Below, piece by piece: positions 1-10,774 of a stretch of DNA of 64,000 nt. Source of the DNA: Lepidurus packardi. Its lineage: Eukaryota > Arthropoda > Branchiopoda > Notostraca > Triopsidae. Position 1 is the stretch's first letter. The number at the start of each line of letters is the position of its first letter. The DNA lies in assembly GCA_023053545.1 (NCBI GenBank), contig JAKZAN010000006.1, positions 7,321,001 through 7,385,000 on the forward strand. The letters are read 5' to 3'. The translations under genes and the position numbers were made by a program. The notes beneath the pieces are model-generated. The model had not been told where the DNA came from and made no database searches. It worked only from the letters and a program-made list of their open reading frames with translations.

Positions 1-1337
1 TAGAAATTGAGAAGTATTAGAAGCGTAAACCACCCAAAAACAATTGCCAGGTAATACTTGAAAATACTTGAAAAGTGAAAAAAAAAATTTAACAAGATTT
101 AGTTTAGCTATTTACGGATACTAATACCATAGTCGCTTGGGCATACAGCGTAGGATCGCAATTCGAGAATCACCCGTGAAAGCCACTGAAACACTAAGAG
201 TAAAGATTTCTGTTTTGTGAGACCTGTTTTTTATGTCTTTGGGTTGAATGTGCTTTTCAAGAGCATTGGCAAGGAGTAGACAATTGATGCGTTCGCCAAT
301 TTCCCACTAATTGATGCGTTCGCATTTTAAATTTTACATATAATATAATACAGGAAATATTTGGTTGAGATATGATCACTGTAATGTAGGAGAAGTAACA
401 CAACCAATGTTGAAGGAATATCTTACCGATGTAGTTTCCTAAGTTAACCACAAAGTAGCCGTAATCCGTAATATATGCAGATTCTGCTTCTTAGTTCTGC
501 ATAAATTGAAGTTTATTTCGGAGCAAGAAATTTTGGAATACATCCAAAAAGAAAAATGTCAATCCGAGTTTAAAAATTACGTTAACTGTAGTGTAAGAGC
601 ATAATATCTTCACTAGCAAAAAGGATAAAATAAGAAAGTGCTCGGCAACCAGCATGAATCAAGAAATTTATTCTTATCAATAGCTTTTGTCTTCTGTTTT
701 CCAGACACGCTTGTAACTTCCTTGGCTGGGTAAAATATTACTTAATCTTCCGGTTTCCATGACGTGGGTAAAGTTAATTCAGTTTTGAGAACATCAAGTC
801 TATATGAAAATATCACGCATTTTATTCAAGTTTATTAAGCAGGTGAAAAGGGAATAATTTGTGGAAGAAACATAGATATTGAGGATAACGAAGTTTTGGT
901 CGAGGTTGGTAGCTTCGATGCAAATGAGGTTCTAGCGTGTCGGGAAAACGAAGGGAGGCATTTATACAAGCTATTGATAAAAATAAATTTCTTAATTCAT
1001 GGTCGCCAAAAGCCCTTTCTTGAGTTGTCCTTTTTGCCAGTGAAGAGGGATTAGCGTCGCTACTAAATGCCATTTACTTGAATGATCTGTTCCTTCTATA
1101 TAAGGATTGACTAGGGAATGTAGGAGGGTTATTGTGTTGAGATCCCTGCGTAATCGTAGTAGTGGTCTGGAAATACATTTCCCACCCGATGTTGATGTAT
1201 ACTTTGCTTGTTTTACGGGAAACTGAACTTGGCGGGGAAAAGTCTTATCCTTCCGTCGCATTCCGCTTTGGCGCGTTGTAGCAGTAAATATTATTCACGT
1301 GCCGAATGTTTTTTGTAACAAAACAACACTTTGAGAA
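1..1337. other. Gene-free left edge
   Basis: No exon with recognisable homology or a convincing splice pattern was found on either strand. Short open frames exist (for example on the minus strand around 820-1260), but their translations resemble no family I know. The last part is presumably the promoter and 5' UTR of the SEPSECS gene that starts at 1338. Confidence 0.5.
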
Positions 1338-3365
1338 ATGGACAGTGAACTTTTCTTACTAGCTAAGAAAATTGTGCCTGCTGGCTATATACAACAAGCT
1401 GAAGAGGCCAAAAGCTCACGTAAACTCTTAATAAAGCAGTTACTTGAGAAGGTACTTAAATTGTATTAGCGTATTATACGTATACCGAGTTTCGTATCTG
1501 TTTCCCCCGTCAAAAAAATATCTAATACCTAACTTTGAACATGACACAGAAAAAATGGCCAGAGCATGGATGGGATAATGATACAGTCAAATTATTTTTA
1601 AGTGAAGCTGCTCTAATGGATAGCAATAATTTCCCTAAAAATGTTGGCGTGGGAGAAAGGGAGGCAAGAATTTTCTCAGGTAACCTCGCTCCGTATTTTG
1701 CTGTACGTTTTCATACAGTCTTTAAAATTTTCCAGATCTTGTACGGGAACGACACTTAAGATTTGGTCATGGAATCGGACGGTCAGGAGATTTGGTTGAG
1801 ATGCAACCTAAAGCCGCTGGGTCAAGTTTGATTAACGCATTAACCAATGCCCTTGCATTAGATGCGTTAAGGACGCTAGGTGATTAAGAGAATTCAGTTT
1901 AAAAGTTTACGTTTATGATAAAGGAAAACTCACAGGAGTACAAGCAACGGCCGCCTGCTTTGTCTCACCCATGGCAACAGGGATGAGTTTGAGTTTGGTA
2001 CTGTTGACATTAAGACAAGACAGGCCGAATGCGAGGCACGTTATCTGGCATAGAATTGATCAGAAATCTTGCCTAAAATGCATCATGACTTCAGGTATAG
2101 TGACTGATTAACATATAAAAATTTCGTAGAAATTGTAAGCTTTTTACTTTTTGTAGGTTTTCAGCCCTTGCAAATCAAGCTGAGATTAATTGAAGACGAG
2201 CTCCAAACCGATGTAGACGCATTGGAGTCTACTTTAAAGAACACGGATCCAGAGACCATTGCTGCGGTTTTAACTACTACAAGTTGTTTTGCACCTCGAG
2301 CGGCAGACGACGTAGAAAATGTGGCAAAACTTTGCCAACAATATAACATTCCTCATGTAATTAATAATGCATATGGCGTTCAAAGCACTAAGTGTATGCA
2401 CATAATCCAACAAGCGTCGAGGTATTTTTTTCCTTAATCAAATACTTGCCTTCATTTGTCTCTGTTTTTTAGGGTTGGTCGAGTGGATGCCTACGTTCAG
2501 AGTACGGATAAAAACTTCATGGTTCCCGTTGGTGGCAGCATCATTGCCGGTTTCGACAAAGCATTCATAAGTAAAATCAGCAGCTGCTACCCGGGTATTA
2601 ATTTCTAATCATCGAGCTAGTTTTTTATTGTTTAGCAAGTTAGGCCGCGCTTCAGTCTCAGCCACCTTAGATCTGTTCATTACGTTAGTATCCATGGGCT
2701 CGAAAAGGTACAAGGAGCTCGTGTGCCAGAGGAAAGAAAATTTCATTAAATTGAAGACTGGTTTAATAAATATTGCCCAAGAGTTTGGAGAGAGAGTGTT
2801 ACATACGCCTGGAAACAACATTTCTATGGGTAACCGATCTAAAAAAAAATTTACTTTAAAAAAATAATGTACATTATTTTAGCCTTATCACTTGGTGGGC
2901 TGAGTATTGACCCAATTCGTCTGACGGAACTTGGTTCTATGCTTTTCACACGTTGTGTATCTGGTACACGGGTTATCACCTCCAAGGAAGCCAAAAATGT
3001 GAACGGAATAGCGTTTCAAGGTAGTTAACCATACCTATATAGCAAGAAACGTAAATTCTTGACTTTTTTGGCCAGGGTGGGGTTGTCATCACGATATGTA
3101 TCCGGTTCCATACTTAACGGCTGCAGCTGGTATTGGCATGTCGGAAGGCGAAATAGAAAGTTTTCTTAAAAGGCTTAGCAAAACAATACGGGAATTTCGG
3201 AAAGTTCCGTTAAAGCCATCAGTAAAAACTCTGAATGTTTCCATGTCAGAATGCCATGTTGCCGATGAGAAAGAGGTTAGAGAAGACGAAGTTGTCGAAG
3301 TAGATAATAATTCGGACGCTACGGCAAAAAGCCGGGTATTATTGCAGCGCCCTACCGAGTTATGA
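1338..3365 (+). CDS. SEPSECS: O-phosphoseryl-tRNA(Sec) selenium transferase (SepSecS)
   Basis: This PLP enzyme converts phosphoseryl-tRNA(Sec) to selenocysteinyl-tRNA(Sec) using selenophosphate, the last step of eukaryotic selenocysteine synthesis. Nine exons: 1338-1451, 1550-1679, 1736-1879, 1936-2094, 2157-2421, 2473-2594, 2644-2829, 2883-3020, 3076-3365. They sum to 515 residues; the human enzyme has about 500. Conserved blocks run through the length: MDSNNF and [16 protein letters not shown] with [47 protein letters not shown], then [16 protein letters not shown], where the lysine matches the PLP lysine, and LHTPGN. The start is the first ATG and matches the usual N-terminus ([20 protein letters not shown]). 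Introns are 51-98 bp. The C-terminal tail after residue 450 is acidic and poorly conserved. NOG1 follows 366 bp downstream on the same strand. Its presence implies that the organism still makes selenoproteins. Confidence 0.95.
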
Positions 3366-3731
3366 ACAACCAAATTTGCGCGATGGCTACCCGACTTTTG
3401 TAGGAATTATGTGGTGCGGCATTACCTAGTCTCCTTGCTATTTATGGTGGCTAATATAAAAGCTTTTTACTAAATTAGAGCGTTATTCGATTATTGTATA
3501 GTTTCGGTATTCTGTGCGGATTTTAAAAATCATTTTCGTAGTTCATTATTCACTTATTTGCTTCGTTTCACCTTCTAACCCTTTCGTGTATGGTTCGCTA
3601 TTCCGCCTTTTCGAGTGACCCGTGTGTGGCAACCGCACGTGGTGTTTAGTTTTTTGGCGTCAGAAAGTGAAAATTACTGCAGTTTTGCAGTCTATTTGCT
3701 GTTTTAAAGTCAGCAGAGTATAACCTTTATC

Positions 3732-6174
3732 ATGGCGCAGTATAACTTCAAAAAGATCATGGTGGTTCCTTCCGCGAAAGTAAGTTTTGATGTTCACATA
3801 CGCAAGTCCCGTTAAGGGATTTGGCATTTACTGGTTTCGTGAGAAAATACTAATTTTTTTTATTTGTAGGACTTCATTGACATTATTTTGTCAAAAACCC
3901 AACGCAAGACTCCAACAGTTGTTCACAAACACTACAAAATCTCTCGTATTCGTCAGTTTTACATGAGAAAAGTTAAGTTTGCCCAGCAAAACTTCCACGA
4001 CAAATTATCCCAGATTTTGACGGATTTCCCCAAATTGGAAGATATTCATCCTTTCTACGCTGACTTGATGAATGTACTTTATGACAAAGATCATTTCAAG
4101 TTAGCTTTGGGACAGTTGAATATTGCTATGCATCTAATCGACAAGTAAATTCAGTTGCACTATTTTGGTTCCTTTCTAATAGATTCCTTCCTAATGAATT
4201 CTCTCGTCTTAGTGTCGCCAAAGATTACGTGCGTTTGTTGAAGTATGGCGATTCCTTGTACAGATGTAAACAGTTGAAAAAGGCTGCACTCGGAAGGTAG
4301 CATTACTGAAAATTAAATTAATTACAATATTAATCTCTTATCTCAGAATGGCTACCATCATGAAGCGCCAAAGCCAGAGTTTGCAGTACTTGGAACAAGT
4401 TCGACAGCATCTTTCTCGTTTGCCTTCTATTGATCCTAACATGAGGACTCTTTTGATCTGCGGGTTCCCAAACGTCGGGAAGTCCAGCTTTATTAACAAG
4501 GTTTATAAACCAAACGTAATATAATAGAAATTGCTGATATGTATTGGTTATTGTAGATCACTCGTGCCGATGTTGAAGTTCAGCCTTATGCTTTCACTAC
4601 CAAATCCTTGTACGTTGGTCATACTGACTACAAGTACTTACGTTGGCAAGTAGTTGACACTCCCGGCATTTTGGATCATTCGTTAGAAGACAGGAATACG
4701 ATTGAAATGCAAGCGATCGCTGCGTTGGCTCACATCCGAGCAGCTATTCTGTATTTCGTTGACATTTCTGAGCAGTGCGGACACAGTCTCGAAGAACAGA
4801 TTCATCTCTTTGAGAGCATCAAACCACTATTTGCTAACAAGGTATAAGCTTCATTATCCAGTGTCATATTTTTACTAATATTTGCTTTATTAGCCCTTGC
4901 TTGTTATTTTCAACAAAATTGACGTTGTTCGACTAGAAGAACTAAGCGCAGACAAACAAGAACTTCTCAAAGCATTCGAGAATGATCATGTCCCGACTGT
5001 GCAAATGTCTACCGTCACCGAAGAAGGAGTAGTGGAAGTGAAGACAGAGGTACGGGATTATTTATTTGTCTTCTGGTGTTCAATTTATATGGTTTGGATT
5101 GTCTAGGCTTGTGAGCGTTTGCTAGCTCATCGTGTGGAAGTCAAGATGCGTAGCAAGAAAGTGGAAGGCGTCTTGAACCGTCTACACGTCGCCGAACCCA
5201 GGCGAAGAGATAACGTTGTTCGTCCAGTTTGCATTCCGGACTCTGTTTTGCAGAAGAAAGCAGCTCAAGCTGACAAGGAGAAAACTAAAAGGACGGAACG
5301 AGATATCGAACTGGAACAAGGCGACGACTACATTGTGGATTACAGGAAGAATTATGACCTGCCAGACGACTTTAAATACGACAAAATTCCAGAATTCTGG
5401 GAAAACAAGAACATTGCCGATTACATTGATCCAGATATTATGGAGGTTCGTTTATCATTATATCTCTAGCCGGTTTTACTTTGTTACGTTGGTTTTCTTA
5501 GAAATTGGAGCAGTTGGAGAAAGAGGAAGAGCTACGGGCTGAAGCTGGAGTTTATGACGAACCAAGTGATGACGAAGATGAAGAGACAAAGGAAGTCCAT
5601 CAACTCGCCAAGCAAATTCGAGACAAGGCTAAAATTATGTCTATTGAAGCTCGTCTTGGAAAGAGTGGAGGCAAACCTGTCATGCCAAGGGCTGGTAGGA
5701 AGCGAGAGCGTTCGGTTAGCCGTTTGAGGGAAGAAATGGAGAACTTGGGAGTGGATATGGCTGGCACAGAGAAGGTATTTTAAAGATGTTTTATAACTGA
5801 ACACGGTTTTAACAAACTTTATATTTCTGTAGGCCCATTTCACTCAGTCTCGTTCAGTTTCACGTTCGCGTAAGCCAATCAAGAAAGCTCGCATGGATGA
5901 AGAAGGCCGTGTACGTAGCTCTTCTCGTGTTACTCCACGTGACCAGAGTGGAGTCAAGAACCCAGAAGTAATTACTAAATTGAGTTGATTGTATGTACTT
6001 AACGCTTATTGTTACTTGTAGATGAAGAACAAGTTGAAGCTCGTTGGACGTAAGGCCCAAGGAAAGATGAACCGCATGGGCAAAGCTGGTGAAGCTGACA
6101 GACATATTTCGGTTAAACTGCCCAAGCATTTGTTCTCTGGAAAGCGCGGCATTGGTAAAACGGACAGGCGTTAA
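3732..6174 (+). CDS. GTPBP4: Nucleolar GTP-binding protein 1 (NOG1, 60S biogenesis GTPase)
   Basis: NOG1 is a nucleolar TrmE-Era-type GTPase on pre-60S particles, needed for 27S rRNA processing and export. Ten exons: 3732-3779, 3870-4144, 4213-4296, 4347-4500, 4557-4841, 4894-5049, 5107-5445, 5502-5774, 5833-5967, 6022-6174. They give 633 residues; human GTPBP4 has 634. The N-terminal helical domain ([16 protein letters not shown], then KTQRKTPTV) is almost invariant. The G domain shows G1 [11 protein letters not shown]2 TTK, G3 DTPG (in DTPGILDH) and G4 NKID. A NOG1-specific region follows, then the NOGCT segment ([16 protein letters not shown]). The C-terminus is a basic, SR-rich tail ending in KTDRR. 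All introns are 50-90 bp. The frame is intact and no essential motif is missing, so this is a confident housekeeping gene call. Confidence 0.97.
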
Positions 6175-7476
6175 GCGGGATAACTGGACCCTGTTTTGTA
6201 CTGCTATATGTCGGCTTTGGCTAAGTTCTTTTTGGTTTTATCGTTCTTCTTAGCCTGTGTTGAAACGAAAATGCTAACTGGGTAGTTTCGACATCATTCG
6301 TGGCCCTTCAAATTAAATCTGGAAGGACTTAAAAAGAGAATACAAGTTTGCCTTGTAATATACTTCCATTTTAATTTTTCAGATTTAATAGGGCTGATTT
6401 TCAGATGCTTCTGACTTTTCTTAGTTCTAAAAATTATATTTTATATACAAATGAGATATTTTCTCCCCGGAATTCCTTAATTTCTTATTTGTTATACCCA
6501 TAGAACGCTTCACGTGAAATCTGGTTTCTTAAAATATCGTTTTTGTTGTACGGTTGTAATTTTTGAAACTAAAGGGAAAGTTTTTGTGAGACTTTCCAAA
6601 TTATCCGCTAAAAGGGGTGTGGCCGAAAAAAAGACGAATCCTATTGGTGGATTCGGCGAAAAAGGGACATGGCTCCTTTTGGATCTGGAAGGCGTTCCAG
6701 TGATTTTCCCCATAATGCTTTATCAAGGGGTTCACTGCAAAAATCGTGAAAAATTAAGAGCCTCGTCCATTTAACCTGTACCCATTTTCCCTGTTCTCCC
6801 TGCTCGTAATGCTGAAGCTCGACAAAATTCGAATTTGGGTACAGGAACCTTACCGGGAAGGCATAAGGTACAGAGATGGGGAACAATTTAATATTTCCCT
6901 TTTTGGACGAAATAAAATGCAACGACCAGGTTGCGAACCCGCGACCTTTCGCATCTGTGCCCTGCGCCTTACCCACTTGGTCTCTTGTTTTTTAAATTGG
7001 AAGCTTTTATAAGTTTAAGATATGAATAAAGCTGGTGTGCAGTATTAGTACCTGTACCATCCATTTTTTATTATTTATATGCATATGACGGTTCGCTTAT
7101 ACCCATACCGTGCATTCTCTAGACGTTTGCATCATTATATTGTATTTCTTCGTATGTATTTATGTACTAGCTGGAAAGGATTTTCAGGGCTTTTCTCCAC
7201 AAGGAATAGCCATTAAGGCGAGTGACCATTATGCACATGGGGAAGCCATCCAATTAAGCTGGACTTGCGCTACCATTAAAAGGTTAGTACAATGCCGGAC
7301 AGGAAAAGTATAAACAAAACTGACACAATAAAATCTGTACTTAAAAAAAATTCAGTAAGAGGATAAAAAAAATTCATCACAAAAAAATCTCAAAAGAAAT
7401 CACAAAAGTTGCACTCGGGTACAAGACAATTTTCATACAAAATACGGAAATTTCACTGAAACGAATAGCCAGAAAT
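6175..7476. other. Intergenic stretch after NOG1
   Basis: AT-rich sequence holding the NOG1 3' UTR. No exon was recognised. Overlapping open frames on both strands around 6510-6980 read through each other and show no family motif. A tRNA-like, SINE-type segment lies near 6921-6985 and is listed separately. Confidence 0.5.
6921..6985 (-). repeat. tRNA-like segment, possible SINE head
   Basis: On the minus strand this reads as a degenerate A box (AGTGGGTAAGGCGC) followed about 30 bases later by a B-box-like GGGTTCGCAACC. These are the internal RNA polymerase III promoter elements of tRNAs and tRNA-derived SINEs. I cannot fold it into a full cloverleaf with a good acceptor stem, so a functional tRNA gene is unlikely. 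A SINE remnant is possible. No second copy in the window proves that it is repetitive. Confidence 0.3.
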
Positions 7477-8722
7477 CTAATAATCCAAATGAATGCTACG
7501 GTTTGAATTTTGAGCGATAGCTTGACCTACTCGAACGATTTGCCCAAGCTGGACGGTAAATTTGAAGTCCTTGGAGGCCTGAAAAATAAGGACAATAGTA
7601 AAACCAAAGTTACACTCACCGAATAATTCACCTTTCTCGTGACGAAATCCTTCCCCGTCTGTACTTTCCTTGCGGAAGTACAGTAGTAATCGATCGTCTT
7701 GCGACGTCCCGTGCGGCACTTTGTTTCCAATTCCTGCAATAAAAAGAGAAAAAATATCTTAGTCACTTTATGGAAAACAAACTTTTCGACTGACCTACCT
7801 GGTCTTTATAGACGTGGATGGAACCGACATTGGTAGCTCCTACCTCTGTCACGCTGAAGAACCCGTACTGCCACTGGCCAAAACAAACGGGTCGCTCGTT
7901 GAGGGCAAGTAAGCCGGAGATCTATTTCGAGATGCTTGGCTTCACACTAAGGAGTTCACCTAAGATAGTATTCCGGTTAGTAACACCCATTGTTTTCTTA
8001 TGAAGAGTTACCTGCAAAATGTCGCCGCAGCGTAATGTGCCAATCAACGGGGGAATGAAACCGACTGTAATCTCCGGGCGCCAGATAGATGACGCAGTAA
8101 TGGAGATCGGAGGTTGGGGACCCTGCTGACAGTTGGACCAATTGAAAGGGTCCCAAAAACTGGCTCAGGGAGTAATACACCCCCTTCATCTATCCCAAAA
8201 GTCCATTCCGGTCCACTACGCCAAAATGGAGCACTTTTCCATCGGCTGGTGACACCTGTTGTAGAAGACAAACAATATTATTACGAGAAACGAGTGCATA
8301 AGAAAAAAGCATCAACTTACGATGCAATCCGTAGTGTTGATAGGGCATAAGCCTGGTTTCGGAGGCCGTCGAAAAAATTCGCCTATGCTTGAGTAGTCGG
8401 ACAGGTTGCCCGATGCGGCTTCTTCGACGTTCACGTCAAACGTCCTTGCGTAGAAACCAAGGACCGGCTTCCTCACCCATCGAGGCAAATGGATGTTCGC
8501 CAGAAGGCCCCAGATGCGCGATAGGGTCTCCCAGGGCAAGCTGCGATAAGCACGTACCTGTCAACCTGTGTGGTAGGGCCGTAGCAATTGCTACGCCAGA
8601 TAGAAAGAGAACATGATATTAGTAAGAAGAAATTCCCTTACGGAATTGTATTGATCTTACCTTAAAGGCTCGGGCCCAGGCATGCCATGAACGAGGCAAA
8701 GAGATCCGTGGAGCAGCGTCAT
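7477..8722 (-). pseudogene. PISD: Phosphatidylserine decarboxylase (PISD) pseudogene, intron-containing
   Basis: PISD is the inner mitochondrial membrane enzyme that turns phosphatidylserine into phosphatidylethanolamine. It self-cleaves at an LGST motif to make its pyruvoyl cofactor. Homologous exons, in coding order: 8661-8722 (uncertain), 8321-8557 (SRIWG, GEFFRRPPKPG), 8012-8255 ([48 protein letters not shown]), 7799-7959 (LNERPVCFGQWQYGFFS, VGATNVGSIHVY) and 7477-7733 (HEKGELFGE, TIVLIF, KDFKF). The copy is disabled. TAG stops lie in frame at 8190-8192, where the family has EQVKGV, and at 7922-7924, where a tryptophan is expected. About one base is missing near 7719-7724, which shifts the frame. 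The LGST motif reads FGFT, with the pyruvoyl serine replaced by phenylalanine at 7600-7602. Introns are kept, so this is a decayed gene duplicate or a unitary loss, not a retrocopy. Confidence 0.85.
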
Positions 8723-9906
8723 CTGTTAAAGAAAACCAGTCAAGAGTTAGTGAGACTGAAAAGAAGGTCACATAATGCAGGCAGAAACATACATACAAAC
8801 GTATATACAACAAAGTTACATACCAAAGAAAGCTGCTTAGGATTTCACAGAATTCGGTCATCCAAAGTACAATAAACGCCATCTCGCGAACGGAAAAATG
8901 GAGACAAATTCAAATATGTAAGATTCACATTAGCAGGAAATCAAGGACCAAACCTAAGGATTTACTTTACAATTACATATTCCACTTTAAAAAAATAGAT
9001 CTTTAAACCTCTGGTCATTACAGCCCCTTAGCGGGCTTCTCCGGCAACAACTTATTGTCACGTCTAAATCTGACAGGGCATCAAATCCGTCAGGAATTAG
9101 AGTAGTTCGAGAAAGGTGGATTTACAGAACTGTATTCGGGAAGATTACAGGGGTAAAGCTAGGTGGACGAAAACACTACATAAAAACAGAGGACTACTAC
9201 CTAACACACTACTAGGAGAGTCTACCCTCTTACGCTCCCACTAACAGACTGACTTCTCGTACTTCAACTCTCTAACCAACTAAACTCTTCTTGGCACAAT
9301 TCGCCAAAGCTGGGCATGCAATCCCACGCAGCTCCGGTGCTCTATCCGACACCATGTGCGTCAGCAGGATTGCAATTCGGCACATGGGGTCAGGGATCAC
9401 CGAAGCTCCGTGCTAACTAAGCTGCGAAGTTCAGCGAAAAGCGACACCATGTAGGTAACCCAGTACATGGGGTCAGGGATCAGCTTAGCTCTGGGCTAAG
9501 TTGGCTGCAAAGATCAGCAAAGCGTGAGAAAAGCAAGCAATGCGAAATATAGCCGTGACAATATGTTGTTGTTGATCTGTTTTTAGTCAAAACTGTGCCA
9601 TCTAACGTGCACATTGTCGACTATTTCTGACCATTTAATATTTCTGATTTGCATGTTAATATGATCTTGTAGATTTTAATCTGTCGCCCTTTTTCCCCTC
9701 CATCAATTGGCAAAACGAACGTGGAAGTCGGAAAACGTCTTTGGTTGGTTCCAGAACCCGCTTTCTTGAGTTGTTATCCACAGCATCGACGGTAGAGGGT
9801 TGGACGAACGTGCGATGTGTTGCCGCCGTCTTTACCGAATCTCGGCGTCACTTGATTAAAATGGCGGCAAAACAACTTCCATAACACCTACAAATTGTCC
9901 AAAAAT
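8723..9906. other. Intergenic stretch between PISD pseudogene and PLGRKT
   Basis: No coding exon was recognised. It holds a diverged tandem duplication (9347-9530, listed separately). The last 100-200 bases before 9907 should contain the PLGRKT promoter and 5' UTR. Confidence 0.5.
9347..9530. repeat. Diverged tandem duplication, about 96-bp unit
   Basis: Two units start at 9347 and 9443. Both begin GACACCATGT, share ACATGGGGTCAGGGATCA about 25 bases in, and then carry a degenerate AGCTC...GCTAA...GCTGC(G/A)AAG(T/A)TCAGC(G/A)AA tail. The second unit has small deletions. The units are clearly related but not identical, so the duplication is not recent. Confidence 0.65.
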
Positions 9907-10545
9907 ATGGGTTCCCTAGTTTCATCGACTGTGGAAAAGAATATGGGGAAGAACCAGGAGTTCATGACAGAAATGGGTCGCGTGAATGTAGGCTTGGTTA
10001 AATACTATTTCAGTATTAATATTTTTATTTATAAAAATAACAGCTGGAAAGACAAATTCAGATGCAAAACCAGATGAGAGAACGCATGGTAGCCACACAG
10101 ATAGCTCGAGCACGAGAATTGCTATATTGGGTGGGATCTTTTTATATTGTGAGTGCATTAGGAATGATTGCTGGGTAACGAACTTCAAGCTCTCTATACT
10201 AACACACATACATTGTTTATACCTTTCATGTTTCTCATCTTCAAGTTATAAAAAGACCAGAAGACCTGGCATACTATTGCCCTTATTGCCACTTACCTTT
10301 GTAATAGGATATCAAACAGACTTGGCGTATGGAAACAAACTTACTAGGATAAAACGTAAGTTCGTGATGGAATTGGGCAAAATTTTCCAGCTACTGATTT
10401 AGGTGAAGCAGAAAACATTATGCAATTTGAAACTGAACTACTGGAGCTTCCTGGTGGGGTCCCTACACCGTCGTCTATTGATCAAGCTCGGCGACTGGAA
10501 GAAGAGATTCGTAAACTTCATGCAGCTCAGCCTCCACTCTACTAA
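9907..10545 (+). CDS. PLGRKT: Plasminogen receptor (KT) family membrane protein
   Basis: PLGRKT is a small membrane protein. In mammals it sits on the cell surface and in mitochondria, and it binds plasminogen through a C-terminal lysine. Four exons: 9907-9987, 10044-10174, 10246-10355, 10403-10545, giving 154 residues (human 147). Recognisable parts are MGSLVSSTVEKNMGKNQEFM, the helical LERQIQMQNQMRERMVATQIAR stretch, a first membrane segment (LLYWVGSFYIVSALGMIAG), a basic turn (YKKTRRPG), a second membrane segment (ILLPLLPLTFVIGYQTDLAYG) and a GEAE-like helix. The protein ends in PPLY, not lysine, so the plasminogen-binding feature of the vertebrate protein is absent. Its role here is probably the ancestral, poorly known mitochondrial or membrane one. 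Confidence 0.9.
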
Positions 10546-10774
10546 TGGAGTTTAAAAAAAATTCGAGCGTAGTAGGAATAAAACTGGACCAGGAATTAAC
10601 CACTTAATTATGACACGTTTAGTTCCGTAACATTCTATTTGTAAGTGTCGTGATAATACATAAAGTTCCAAAACTTTTTCCAAGAAATCTACTGAACACA
10701 AAAACTTCACTTGAACATCCATGAAAAACGCGTAAAAATAAACGAATCATCTCGAGAGAATTACCATATCCCCT

